64,000 nt of DNA from Dyella subtropica (GTDB lineage: Bacteria > Pseudomonadota > Gammaproteobacteria > Xanthomonadales > Rhodanobacteraceae). Location: positions 186,001 to 250,000 of the forward strand of contig NZ_JAPDPD010000004.1 in assembly GCF_026283965.1 (NCBI RefSeq), given 5' to 3'. Shown here piece by piece: positions 23,395 to 32,737 of the stretch (within the stretch, counting starts at the first letter, position 1; each line of letters begins with the position of its first letter). The notes beneath the pieces are model-generated. The model did not search any database, had not been told where the DNA came from, and worked only from the letters and a program-made list of their open reading frames with translations. Position numbers and translations under genes: made by a program.

Positions 23395-23787
23395 GTGCTG
23401 ATCTCCAATCTGGTGGGGTGCATGCAACCAACGTTGAATACGACTAACCAACAACACAAACTGGTGACGCGCCGACGAACATATCGTGCTCTTTGTCTAC
23501 TTACCGTCAAAGAAAGAATCCCGGTATGCTCGCGATGGAATCGGGCACGGGAATTACGGGTTTCTGCCGCCAGACGGCTCACGGAGGGTATTTTCACTCC
23601 AATAGGTCAACTAAAATTCGAATCGCCGTAAGGGTTGAAGTTGTTGAAAATCAGCTGGTCGGCGTAATCGCAATTTCCTGCACTCGCACTTGCACTTGCA
23701 TTTTCAGCGGCGAAGGCGCAATGAGCGTTCTCGTGGAGGGGAATTCCAACGCGCTTCATGCGCAACTGGCGCCATGCGCAATGCTTC
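23395..23787. other. Intergenic region, relatively AT-rich, likely promoter region
   Basis: This stretch of nearly 400 bases holds no convincing gene. It is visibly richer in A/T than the coding DNA around it and is where a promoter for the duplicated-domain gene, and possibly for the lipopeptide genes behind it, would lie. A TTGACG on the minus strand is present, but no well-spaced -10 goes with it. Confidence 0.5.
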
Positions 23788-24450
23788 TCAATCGGCGACG
23801 TTGCCGCGCTCGTAACGCTGGAAGTTATAGCCACTGGCAATCAGGATGTGGGCGAGTTGATGGCACACCAGAGTGAAGTTCTCGGTCAACGGTCGGGTCT
23901 CGTAGTGATAACCGGGAGGAGGAGGCGGTAGTTCTGCGCCTTCATTTGAGGGGAAGGAAGCGACTAACGCATAACGGTCGCCGTCATCCCCGACCAGTTC
24001 AGTGAGCGTCGTACCCTCACCGGCAAGCAGGGTGGTTTCGGTGTGCCGCTCGATCAGCCCCTTGGACCAGGCGGTTGTCGTCTGCGATGAACCTTGCGCT
24101 TGCGTGATCGGTTTTACGAAGATAATGCGGGCGATCAGCATGCAATCGACCGTATGTTTCCCGGCCAACAAGGTAAAACGCCACGGCATCTCGGTGGGTG
24201 GTACACCTGGATAGGGGAAAATGATCGCCGTCTGGGGCACCGAGTTCGTGCCTGGACTATCCTTTTGGAGATCGCTGGGCAGGTCGTGGTCCGAAAATGC
24301 CACCCGCTCTGGCAGCAGTGGGTAGATCGAATTCATGTAGGCGTCGTAGTTATCGCCTGTATGGCTATAAATATATCCGCCAGGAACATTCGTTTGTTGC
24401 CGATATTCTTGATTGAAGCCACCTTGCGGAACGGTCGTCGGCGTCAGCAT
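23788..24450 (-). CDS. Hypothetical protein, 220 aa
   Basis: I do not recognise this protein. Start MLTPTTVPQ at 24450 has GGGGA about 8 nt upstream, and codon use matches its neighbours. It has a Pro-rich loop (ELPPPPPGY) and a C-terminal segment containing CHQLAHILIASGYNFQRYERG. There is no signal peptide and no clear membrane helix. The frame runs upstream to 24549, but that part lacks a ribosome site. It is followed, after about 390 bp, by the duplicated-domain gene on the same strand. Confidence 0.65.
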   Translation of the reverse strand: MLTPTTVPQGGFNQEYRQQTNVPGGYIYSHTGDNYDAYMNSIYPLLPERVAFSDHDLPSDLQKDSPGTNSVPQTAIIFPYPGVPPTEMPWRFTLLAGKHTVDCMLIARIIFVKPITQAQGSSQTTTAWSKGLIERHTETTLLAGEGTTLTELVGDDGDRYALVASFPSNEGAELPPPPPGYHYETRPLTENFTLVCHQLAHILIASGYNFQRYERGNVAD

Positions 24451-24971
24451 GAAAAATCCCCCATGTTGGATTTGACAGCGGAAACACTTGAATTTCGCGA
24501 AGAGCGCTGCTGGATAGCGATGTTGCTTATGAGGTGAGTGGATATGCAAACTGGATCATGGTCAGCAGAATCGCGACCACGGAAGTGTATTTATATTTCA
24601 ATACAGAAAATGCGGCGCAAGATTGGCTTATAGGTCACCGATAGGAGGCCCAAAGTACGCGATGGAGAGTCGAGGTGTTGTGTAGGTGCCGTGTAGCTGT
24701 TGTGTAGCTGCGCCTCAGTGAAGCTCGGGAAGATCAGAAGGTGCGCTATGACCATGCCTCCTTTCAGGGGCCGTATTCATAGCCATTGCTGTATTCAATG
24801 AGCGTGCGCGTTTTCGGGCTCAATTGCCAAAGGGCCATTTTCTTTTGGCCTGAAGCGCCGCCCCTATTGCCGTTGCCAGTCGCTGATGGAAGCCATCCCG
24901 TGTCACTTCCCGCACGCCCTTTGATCCAAGAGATCGTCATTCATGGATAAATGTCCGCCTCCCATAGACCT
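24451..24971. other. Intergenic region with 11-bp-phased direct repeats
   Basis: No supported gene is visible in about 520 bases. The one notable element is three GTGTAG repeats starting at 24680, 24691 and 24702, described separately. The rest shows neither a strong hairpin nor a consensus promoter by eye. Confidence 0.55.
24680..24712. promoter_or_regulatory. Three direct repeats GTGTAG(G/C)TG with 11-bp period
   Basis: GTGTAGGTG, GTGTAGCTG and GTGTAGCTG start exactly 11 bp apart, about one DNA turn. Direct repeats with 11-bp phasing are the typical target of OmpR-fold activators of the SARP/BTAD class. They lie about 230 bp upstream of the 220-aa gene. Assignment as an operator is inference. 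Confidence 0.4.
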
Positions 24972-27074
24972 TCAAGTAGAGCTGGACGGCCATCGCGCCA
25001 GTACTGGAATGGCGTGCAGTTGTTCCGTAGTGCACGTGCCGCCCCTGCCATCAGGGCAGGTGGTTTGAGGCCCAGTGCTGCGGGCGTCGAGTTTGGTCGG
25101 GTCGTAGTCGAACGTTTTGCCGTCGGGGTACAGGCGGTGCACGGCCTCGATGCTTCCTTTCTTGGAGGAAAGCTGCGCTCTAGTCAGTACGACGTCCATC
25201 AAGGACGCCCCGACGAAATCGGCGCCGGCCAGACAGGCCGAGGAGAAGTTCGTCTGCTTATTGCCGGAGCGGGGCGCCTTGATGTTGGTGAACGTCGCCG
25301 ACACCAGGCATGCGCCCGAGAAGTTCACATTGCTCAGCTTGCCGTCGCTGATGCCCTTGAAATCCACCTCGGCCAACATGGCGGACGAAAAATTGGCCTC
25401 CGTGAGCACGGCGCCATTGAATGTGGCGTCCCACATCCACGCGTGGGAGAAGTTCGCGTTCATCAGTATGGCATTGGCGAAATTCGCGCTTTGCAGATGG
25501 GCGCCGGTGAAATCCGCGGCTTCGAGGATCGCCCTGCCGAACTTAGCGTTCTCCAGATTGCAATTGCCGAAGCGCATGCTGCGTAGATCCGCAGATTCGA
25601 AATCGGCGTCGATCAGCGCTAGGCCCGCGAAATCCACGATGGGCAGGATCGCTTCCTTGGCTTTGAAGTTCTTGAAAGTGCCATCGCCTGGCCGGTCCAG
25701 CGCAATGGTCGCACCGCTGGCATCGACATAAGACCAGTCGGTGCCCAATAGGCTGGAGGTGAACTTTGCGCCGGCCAGGTGCATGCGCTCTTTCTTGGAG
25801 GTGTCCCGACGGGGTGTGCGCGCATGCCTCACCTTGCCGGCCAGCACCGCGTTGCGGAAGTTGGTGCCCTGCAGGTTGGCGTTGTCGAAGTCCACTTGCT
25901 CGAAGCTGGCCACCGGCACCGGTTCGCGCATTCGCTGGCCCTTCTCGTATTCGGCTTCCCTGGCGCTGAAATCCGCGCCGGCCAGTTCGGTGTCCTTGAA
26001 CGACACGAGCCTCAGCGCCGTTCCCCCGAAGATGGCTTTGCCCAACTTCGCGGCCGCGAACGTGCTCTCCGAGATGCGCACGCCGTCGAAGCGTGCATCC
26101 GTGAGCGTGGCCCCGCTGAAATCGGCCAGGTGAATGGTCGCCGGCTCGTAGGGTCCACCGTTCGCGCTCGACTGCAGGTCGATGACCTGGAATATTTCTT
26201 CCAAGGTCAGCGCTGCGAAGCGCGCGTTGACGAGGCTTGCGTTCTGGGCGTTGATGCTGACGAGCTGCGAGCCGCCGAATGCCGGCCGTGTCAGCTTCGC
26301 GTTCTTCAAGGTGGCGAAGGCGAAATTGCAATCATGGAAAACAGTTGCTGTGCCTTCCATGCCGTCGAGCTCGGCATACGTCAGGTTCAAGCCGGAGAGC
26401 CAGGCCCGGTCGATGCTGGCTTGCTTGAGCGAGGCGCCCGACAGGTTGCAACCCCGGATGTTGGCACCGTTGAGCTTGGCGCCCTCCAGCTTGATGCCAC
26501 TCAGGTCCATGTCCACCAGGCTTTGCTTGGTGAAATTGGCTCTTATCATGCGCGCGGAGGGCAGCTGCCTGGAGCCGAAGGTGCAGCGCTCGAAGGTGCA
26601 ATCCGTGAAGTCGACGCCGGTCAGGATGGCCTTGGAGAAATTGGTGTCGATGAAGTGCACGCCCGTGAAATCGGTGTTGCTGAGATCGATCACCGTCCTG
26701 CCCTGGGGGCCGAAGTCGGCCTTCTCGCAACGCTTGGACTCGCGGATGTCCGACACGCCGGGCGCAACTGTGTCCGTGTAATACCTGTCGCGCTGCTGCA
26801 GCTTGACGCCCGCCAGCTGCGCCAGCAGGGCGACCCGCTCCGGCTCTAGCTCGTCCTGCGCTCCGGCCAGCGCCGACAGCAGTCCACGCGGGGCCGGGAA
26901 GGGGATGGGAACGATGCTCTTGAAGAAGGTGGCCCATTCTTCGAAGGATCGGGTGTCCGGTTCGCGCTCATCCACCTGAATCCGCAACCGCTTGGCGTCT
27001 TTGTCCACATGGAACATGAAGCGCAGGTGCACGTCGGCGAGGAACACGCTGAACTTGCCTTCGAAAATAAACAT
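24972..27074 (-). CDS. Pentapeptide-repeat protein, 700 aa
   Basis: The N-terminal 120 residues (MFIFEGKFSVFLADVHLRF) are not repetitive and look like a beta-rich domain. From about residue 125 to 670 the chain is a long run of A(D/N)(L/F)xx pentapeptides (for example LSNTDFTGVHFIDTNF and ANFANAILMNANF), which fold as a right-handed quadrilateral beta-helix. The C-terminus (about 30 aa) is Cys/Gly-rich. There is no signal peptide. The start ATG overlaps the stop of the upstream 1193-aa gene (TGATG), so the two are translationally coupled and probably act together. Pentapeptide proteins have varied roles (gyrase protection, effector scaffolds); none can be assigned here. Confidence 0.88.
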   Translation of the reverse strand: MFIFEGKFSVFLADVHLRFMFHVDKDAKRLRIQVDEREPDTRSFEEWATFFKSIVPIPFPAPRGLLSALAGAQDELEPERVALLAQLAGVKLQQRDRYYTDTVAPGVSDIRESKRCEKADFGPQGRTVIDLSNTDFTGVHFIDTNFSKAILTGVDFTDCTFERCTFGSRQLPSARMIRANFTKQSLVDMDLSGIKLEGAKLNGANIRGCNLSGASLKQASIDRAWLSGLNLTYAELDGMEGTATVFHDCNFAFATLKNAKLTRPAFGGSQLVSINAQNASLVNARFAALTLEEIFQVIDLQSSANGGPYEPATIHLADFSGATLTDARFDGVRISESTFAAAKLGKAIFGGTALRLVSFKDTELAGADFSAREAEYEKGQRMREPVPVASFEQVDFDNANLQGTNFRNAVLAGKVRHARTPRRDTSKKERMHLAGAKFTSSLLGTDWSYVDASGATIALDRPGDGTFKNFKAKEAILPIVDFAGLALIDADFESADLRSMRFGNCNLENAKFGRAILEAADFTGAHLQSANFANAILMNANFSHAWMWDATFNGAVLTEANFSSAMLAEVDFKGISDGKLSNVNFSGACLVSATFTNIKAPRSGNKQTNFSSACLAGADFVGASLMDVVLTRAQLSSKKGSIEAVHRLYPDGKTFDYDPTKLDARSTGPQTTCPDGRGGTCTTEQLHAIPVLARWPSSST

Positions 27075-30000
27075 CACTTTTTCCTTTTGCTGAGCGTCGT
27101 CGGCGGCGGTGGTAGCCACATGCTGAGTGACGGTTCGGTGCGGCGATCCGGACCGCTCAGGGTTTCCCAGTTGAGCGTGTAGAGGCTGCGCGCCAGGTCT
27201 ACCGCGATGCGCGCCGCGGCCACGCGCGGCGTGCTGACCAGGAAGCTGCCGTCCGGTTCGTAGATATCGATGCGGTAGTGCTCCGGCTGGCTGCCGTTAC
27301 CGTCGTAGGCCAGTACGAACAGATAGCCCTTGGCCTCCACCGATAGGTCCAGATAGGTAGTGCCCGTCGCGCCCGTCTGGCGCAGCGGGAGTACCGCGGA
27401 CTTCTCCGTCTGGTCCTTGGGTTTGAAGTACGGCACGGGGTTGCCGGAAATGTCGAAGCTCTGGATGCGTTTGTTGCCTTGCTCCAGTACCAGCAGTCGC
27501 CCATCCAGCGCCACGGCGATCGCGCATGGCTGCAGCAGCAGGCCCACACGTTCGCCTTCGCCGCTGTAGGGACTGGCGACGGTGGCCTCCTTGTTTTTTT
27601 TCGGAGCGGCCAGCTTCAGCAAGTAGAGTTTGGACGTGTCGGCGCTGACGCCGGCCGCGTAACCCTGCGGGTGCACCACGAAACGGTCCACCGGTGCGGA
27701 GAATCGGCCCCAGCTCTCCCCGTTGCCCGGTTCGAAGCGCGGCTTCTCATGCAGCGACAGCGCGATGCGGCGCAGGTGATAGCCGCCGGCGGGATTGCCG
27801 ATGTCGTCGTAGTCGCCGCCGCTGGGATCGAGATAGAAGCTGGCTCCGCTGCCGTCCTCCGCTGAGCCGAGGTCGTAGGCCACGCCGCAGGGCAGGGAGA
27901 AGCCCAGTGGAGAGCTGGCGTAGGAGGCCTCGGGATCTTCCAGCAGCGAGAGGTTCTGCATCGTGTGCATCGCGCCGTCGGTGGGCGGTCCTGGGCGGTC
28001 GCGCGGCCTGTTCAAGCCGTTGGCCTGCCAGGAGTAGCCAAGCATGCCCGGGCGCTGCGCCACGGTGATGCCGCCCATCGACAACAGGCGGTGGCCGTCG
28101 TCTGTCGGCGCCGTGGTGATAGTGGCGGTGGGGGCGGGGCGCTGCTTCCAGCGATGGCGTCCGCCTTCGAACACGATCGATTGCCGGTGCTGGTAGACCG
28201 ACTGGCGCGATAGCGGAATGAGTGCGTTCTTCACCACCACGTCCAGCTCCAGCACTGAGCTGCCTTGCGCACCCTTGGCATCCACCCAGCCCGAGGCGCC
28301 CATCGCCGACTGCCAGCCGTTGGCGGCGTAGAAGAACACCATTACTTTCACGCGACCGCCGGCGGCGATGCCGTTGAACTCGAACGGTAGTGGCTTGGAC
28401 AGCGTTTCGCCCGGCAGGCGAATCTCCTGCACCGGCAAGGTATTGCCTGAGTCGTAGAGTACGCGCACGACCATCCGGTCGTGGTGGTCGGGAAACTTGT
28501 TGAACGCCGGATCCGGCAGCACACGGCCGCGCAGGTCGAAGGTGCGGGTGAGTTCGGTGGTGTAGTAGAAGGGAGACTGCAGTACGGCAGCCGTGGTCTG
28601 CGCCAGCTGCATCAGCGTGATGGTGGTATCCAGCGCGAGGAAGGCCAGGTTGATCAGCGGCACGGCGCGCTTGGCCACGGCTTCGCCGGCCTTCTGCGCG
28701 AGGTAGAGGGAGAATTTCTTGGCCTCCAGCTTCGCCAGCTTGGGCAGCACCATCGCGGCCACCCTACCGATGGCCTTGGCGGGGTCTTGCGAACCGCCGA
28801 ACGCATAGCCGGCGGTGAGGCCGATACCGAGAGAATAGATCCCCGCGCGGACCCTCGGATCCTTCATCAAGTAGTTGATGATGCCGGTGTTCTTCTCTGA
28901 GGTGCCCTTGACCAGCAGGTAGATGGGCAGGACCATCTCAAGCACCGCCGTGCAGAGGATTCCCAGCACGCATACCGTTTCGTCGAACTCGCCGGTACCC
29001 AATCCGCCCCAGTAGAGCTTGACCGACGAAGCCGATTCGGGGACGTCGATCTCTAGCGTCTGCGTATCGGCCGGGATCGGCACGCCGAAGACGGTGGTCA
29101 CAGGGTTGATCAGATCGATGTAACGCTTGGTGTCGTGATGGTCGAAATACGGCACTAGCGGGGACGGCAGGTTCCCAGGGAAGTTTTCGGGCTTGATCAC
29201 GCGACCGGCGGCGTCGAAGAACTCGGCGTAGGCGACCAGGTGGCGCAACCAATCGTTCTTCATGTCCACGCGCAGCTGGCCGTACTTGCCCTTGGTGGTC
29301 GGCGCGGCGCTCCACACCCTCCGTTCCACGCCATTGGGCTCGCGCACGTACAGATGGGCGGTTCTGAGTACCTTTTTACAGGCCGAATGCATGCGCACGT
29401 GGAGGTACAAGTCCACCTGGAGCTCGTCGAGCCGCAAGTCCACCTTGAAGGCGTCCGCGCCCGCGCTGCCGCTGCGGTAGGCGGCCTCGAACACGGTTTC
29501 CCCTTCCTGCTTGGGCGGCTGCGCGGCGAAGCCCGCTTTCCAGGCATTGGCGTCGTCCGCCGTCTCCACACAGACAAACATGCGGCCTTCGATCAGCGCG
29601 CCGACCATGTCTTTGGACATGGGCGTGGGATCGCTCGACGACCAGCCCTCGTTGATCTCCAGGCCGCCTTCGCGAGGCGGATCGAAACTGACGGCGCCGG
29701 TGCTCACGCCGTTCATGGTGCTCAGCGCCTTCAGGGTCCAGCGCGTCTGGTCGGCCTGCAGCAGAGGGCGCTTGCCCTGCTGCGTCGCGCGCACGGGGCG
29801 GTGTTCCTCCACGGTCTGGCCGTACTGCATGCGCCATGTCTGGCCTTGCAGTTCCTCCATCTGCTGCGAGTACTTCAGCGCCAGGCCCATCGGGGCGCCC
29901 ATGTGACGGCGCACACCCTCGTGCACTTCGATAGTGAATATCGTGCCCTCGGCATCCGTCACCACCTTGCCGTCCGCGTCAAGCATGGGCACGCGGCGTG

Positions 30001-30655
30001 ACCATTGCTCGCCGAGGCGGCGGATTTCGTCGGGCAGGCGGCTGCGCTTACGCAACGCGCGGCCGACGCAATCGCGCAGGATCAGGGCGGGAATGGCGCC
30101 GCCGTGTTCCGTGTTGAGGTTGATCAGCGAAGGGTGCTGAAACAGCAACGTGGAGGCGGTTTCAAACGGGTCGATCAGATTGTGTAGCAGTTCGGTTTCG
30201 AGCAGCGCCGCGTCGCTGCGCAGCAGAGAGCCCAGTCCTTGCCTTACTTCGTCGTCTTCCAGCAGCCAGGCGAGCTTGGGATGCAGTTCCTGCGGCACGC
30301 CACGCAGCAGTCGGTTTTCGCGCAGGTGGCGCCGGCCTTCGCGCGGCACGTGCACGGCCAGCGAGAGGAAGTCCTCGGTGGGTGCGCCGCCGACCTCTGT
30401 GGCGCGCGCCAGGTAGGTGACCATGATCGAGTCGGTTGGCAGGTCCACCTCGAGATAGTGGCTCAGGCGAGCATCGGGCATCCGCTGCAGCAGCGGATTG
30501 CCGACGCGGGCATCGGCGCGCGTGGCCTTGGTGTGGGCGTGGACGCGGTGCGGAGTAAGGCCTGCGTAGTAGGTGAGCGTGTGGTCGCGCTGGAGCGAAG
30601 AGGTGGCATCGAACTGCAGCAGATGGCGTTCGCTAGCCTTAGAAGGTTGGCCCAT
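27074..30655 (-). CDS. Large unknown protein, 1193 aa, with propeller-like C-terminus
   Basis: I do not recognise the family. Start MGQPSKASERHL at 30655 has a GGGA site 8 nt upstream; an ATG 21 bp earlier has none. The middle (about residues 585-610) contains one hydrophobic segment (VLGILCTAVLEMVLPIYLLV) and a second Gly/Ala-rich stretch near 640. The last 300 residues contain short repeats of the type found in NHL/beta-propeller proteins (for example AIAVALDGRLLVLEQGNKRIQSFDISG). The very end is Pro-rich then KRKK. It is coupled by TGATG to the pentapeptide gene, so the two products probably form one system. The size and architecture recall large effectors or toxin-delivery proteins, but nothing proves this. 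Confidence 0.8.
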   Translation of the reverse strand: MGQPSKASERHLLQFDATSSLQRDHTLTYYAGLTPHRVHAHTKATRADARVGNPLLQRMPDARLSHYLEVDLPTDSIMVTYLARATEVGGAPTEDFLSLAVHVPREGRRHLRENRLLRGVPQELHPKLAWLLEDDEVRQGLGSLLRSDAALLETELLHNLIDPFETASTLLFQHPSLINLNTEHGGAIPALILRDCVGRALRKRSRLPDEIRRLGEQWSRRVPMLDADGKVVTDAEGTIFTIEVHEGVRRHMGAPMGLALKYSQQMEELQGQTWRMQYGQTVEEHRPVRATQQGKRPLLQADQTRWTLKALSTMNGVSTGAVSFDPPREGGLEINEGWSSSDPTPMSKDMVGALIEGRMFVCVETADDANAWKAGFAAQPPKQEGETVFEAAYRSGSAGADAFKVDLRLDELQVDLYLHVRMHSACKKVLRTAHLYVREPNGVERRVWSAAPTTKGKYGQLRVDMKNDWLRHLVAYAEFFDAAGRVIKPENFPGNLPSPLVPYFDHHDTKRYIDLINPVTTVFGVPIPADTQTLEIDVPESASSVKLYWGGLGTGEFDETVCVLGILCTAVLEMVLPIYLLVKGTSEKNTGIINYLMKDPRVRAGIYSLGIGLTAGYAFGGSQDPAKAIGRVAAMVLPKLAKLEAKKFSLYLAQKAGEAVAKRAVPLINLAFLALDTTITLMQLAQTTAAVLQSPFYYTTELTRTFDLRGRVLPDPAFNKFPDHHDRMVVRVLYDSGNTLPVQEIRLPGETLSKPLPFEFNGIAAGGRVKVMVFFYAANGWQSAMGASGWVDAKGAQGSSVLELDVVVKNALIPLSRQSVYQHRQSIVFEGGRHRWKQRPAPTATITTAPTDDGHRLLSMGGITVAQRPGMLGYSWQANGLNRPRDRPGPPTDGAMHTMQNLSLLEDPEASYASSPLGFSLPCGVAYDLGSAEDGSGASFYLDPSGGDYDDIGNPAGGYHLRRIALSLHEKPRFEPGNGESWGRFSAPVDRFVVHPQGYAAGVSADTSKLYLLKLAAPKKNKEATVASPYSGEGERVGLLLQPCAIAVALDGRLLVLEQGNKRIQSFDISGNPVPYFKPKDQTEKSAVLPLRQTGATGTTYLDLSVEAKGYLFVLAYDGNGSQPEHYRIDIYEPDGSFLVSTPRVAAARIAVDLARSLYTLNWETLSGPDRRTEPSLSMWLPPPPTTLSKRKK

Positions 30656-30981
30656 GTAGGTTCCCGCTGCGCGCATTGGGGCCCGGCTGGACGAAGAACT
30701 CGCCGGTTCAGCGCGTGCCCGTTCGGGCAGGGTGGCAGTGACCGTCGCCCCCTGCGAGCGGTCTTGTGCTCGATGTATATCGTTATCGCTGCGGCGGCGT
30801 GAAGTGCGTGGTTGTGGTCAATAAAGGGGATTGACAATAAGGGGGCAGAGATATTTTCTTGGAAAAAATAAGGTGCAACAAATGTCTCTGAGCCCTTATT
30901 TGCTAGACCCCTTATTTACTAAAGCGCCCACAATCGCTCGACCGCTCGGAAGCGCGTGTCGAACTCCACCTGGAAGGCAAC
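30656..30981. other. Divergent intergenic region with a REP-like palindrome
   Basis: This region separates the minus-strand 1193-aa gene from the plus-strand HNH gene, so it should hold two outward promoters. The only clear structure is the palindromic element at 30836-30901. Confidence 0.5.
30836..30901. repeat. REP-like palindromic element, copy 1
   Basis: The left arm AATAAGGGGGCAGAGATATTT and the right arm AAATGTCTCTGAGCCCTTATT are inverted with few mismatches around a spacer rich in A and T. It ends about 80 bp before the HNH gene. A second, more degenerate copy lies at 32069-32132. This type of AAGGGG(T/G)CAGAGA palindrome resembles REP/RAYT-type repeats of proteobacteria. Confidence 0.65.
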
Positions 30982-32004
30982 ATGCGCGACAACTTCGACC
31001 GTACCGTCATCGGTGATCTCCGCAAGCGAGCTGGCGAGCGCTGTTCGAACCCCGCTTGCCGGGCCGCAACCAGCGGGCCTCAGCTCGACAGTCGGAAGTC
31101 TGTAACCATCGGCGTGGCCGCCCACATTCATGCGGCTGCGCAAGGCGGCCCTCGCTTCCATGCCCACATGAGCGCGAAAGAGCGACGCGGAATCAACAAC
31201 GCCATATGGCTTTGTCAGAACTGCCACAAACTCGTCGATAACGATGCGCAACGATACACGGCCGAGGCGTTGATCCAATGGAAGGATTCGGCCGAACAGC
31301 GTGCACTGAGAGACATCGCCGAGCGTCCAGCGAGCGGCCACGTCCACGAGAACCCGGTAGACGAGGCCGATGGCTCGGCTCGCGAGGTGATTGAGCTCGG
31401 CGACAACAATGTCTTTAGCAACGATGTCGCCGATCTGCAGAACTTAGCCACACGCTGTGCGATTCACGCCATCGACGGGCGAAGGGTCGAGTTCGTCGTG
31501 CGCCTCCAGCCGACCATTCTGAAAACCGAACCCGCCGATCCGTTGTGGCGCCCCAGGTACGAGAAGGCGAGGCAGGAGCGAGCAGATATCCTAAAACAAT
31601 GTTTGGACATCCTCGCGTCGCCCGAAGTGCATCGCTGGTGGAGCCATTACCTGAGCACGGTTGCGGATTGGCAGGCGGCCATGACTGAATTAATGGAGGA
31701 GGCTTCCATACGCCCCTACCAACCGATGGGTCACAAGATCGATGTGTGGCGCACCGCCAAACCCAAGCTTAGTGCGCCGATTTACCTCGCCAGTGCGGAG
31801 TTGAGTGAGCTTATCGAGCACCTCAAAATCCAAAGTATGCGAGAACTGCAGTTCGGTCCGGACAACTATTGCGCGGTGGATCTTCCCCGCGAAATCGTGG
31901 TGAAGCGACTCATTCCCCGAATCGTCCTTGAATTGATCGGACATGACCTGGTAGTAGATAGCGCTGTCCTCAATTTGATGAGCTGGCATATCGGCGACGG
32001 GTAA
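30982..32004 (+). CDS. HNH-endonuclease-like protein, 340 aa
   Basis: The N-terminal 110 residues carry an HNH-type zinc/nuclease fold: CSNPAC, then AAHIHAAAQGGPRFH, MSAKERRGINNAIWLC and CQNCHKLVD. The Cys pairs plus A-A-H-I and N-x-I-x-L-C-x-x-C-H spacing match the HNH family often found in restriction-like and defence loci. The remaining 230 residues are unrecognised and could be a sensor or target-binding part. An AAGG ribosome site precedes the ATG. It sits between two related palindromic repeats and next to a small unknown gene, both hints of an acquired module. Confidence 0.8.
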   Translation: MRDNFDRTVIGDLRKRAGERCSNPACRAATSGPQLDSRKSVTIGVAAHIHAAAQGGPRFHAHMSAKERRGINNAIWLCQNCHKLVDNDAQRYTAEALIQWKDSAEQRALRDIAERPASGHVHENPVDEADGSAREVIELGDNNVFSNDVADLQNLATRCAIHAIDGRRVEFVVRLQPTILKTEPADPLWRPRYEKARQERADILKQCLDILASPEVHRWWSHYLSTVADWQAAMTELMEEASIRPYQPMGHKIDVWRTAKPKLSAPIYLASAELSELIEHLKIQSMRELQFGPDNYCAVDLPREIVVKRLIPRIVLELIGHDLVVDSAVLNLMSWHIGDG

Positions 32005-32068
32005 GTTCGTGCGCAGCGACTTGTACAAATTGGGCCGCGGACGCCATGGCTCAGTTTCAGGTATAGAA

Positions 32069-32132
32069 ATAATGGTTAAGAGATATTTTTTTTGAAAAAA
32101 TAAGGTGGACAAATGTCTATGACCACTTATTT
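32069..32132. repeat. REP-like palindromic element, degenerate copy 2
   Basis: The core (AGAGATATTTT...GAAAAAATAAGGTG...ACAAATGTCT.TGA...CTTATTT) repeats copy 1 at 30836 almost base for base in the spacer, while the outer arms have decayed (AATAATGGTTAAGAG against CTATGACCACTTATT). It lies about 50 bp upstream of the 153-aa gene, the same placement copy 1 has before the HNH gene. Confidence 0.6.
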
Positions 32133-32181
32133 CTCTAGCCCTCGCCACCGCCTGCAGCGCTGACAACATAGGAGAAACGCC

Positions 32182-32643
32182 ATGGCAGATAACGATGATC
32201 AGTATATCCAAGACCTCATCATGCAATTCCGAGCGAACCGCCCTACGGAGAGTCAGCTGATAGCCGAATCCTCACACCAAGAAATAGTCACTTGGCCATA
32301 TTACCGTGACAACCTTTTGCGACCAGCGATAGACCGCACCTTCTATGAATTCAATTTTAGGCGATTGGTGGAAATGGAATACACAGGTGATGGGGTAGAG
32401 ACTATCTGCCTCGTATGTCACCGTGCTGGCGATCACCGTGTCGCGAATGGTGGCTACCTTCTGTTCTATCCTGAACCTCTTCCGCACCTATCCGAATACG
32501 CGAGTAGCGAAATCAGGGCCGGTCAATTCCAGCGAGCCGATGGCTTTCATAATATGCGGATGACCAGGGAAGCTACCTTTCGTGATGTGGAGGCTCGGAT
32601 CTGGGAGTTCATTTACCGCTTTCGGCGGTTCGCGGGCACCTAG
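32182..32643 (+). CDS. Hypothetical protein, 153 aa
   Basis: I do not recognise the family. GGAG stands 8 nt before the ATG. The protein is acidic at the N-terminus (MADNDDQYIQDLI), contains one CLVCH and ends in an aromatic/basic helix (IWEFIYRFRRFAG). There is no signal peptide or membrane helix. Base composition is visibly lower in GC than the flanking genes, which fits recent acquisition. It follows the HNH gene on the same strand but is separated by a palindromic repeat, so it may have its own promoter. Confidence 0.65.
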   Translation: MADNDDQYIQDLIMQFRANRPTESQLIAESSHQEIVTWPYYRDNLLRPAIDRTFYEFNFRRLVEMEYTGDGVETICLVCHRAGDHRVANGGYLLFYPEPLPHLSEYASSEIRAGQFQRADGFHNMRMTREATFRDVEARIWEFIYRFRRFAGT

Positions 32644-32737
32644 CAACAGGCCTAGCGAACGGCAACACGGAATCGGGAAGTTCGAGCAACCGCCTGGCGC
32701 GGCTACGCTAACGATGGCAATCAGGGGGACGGCAAGG

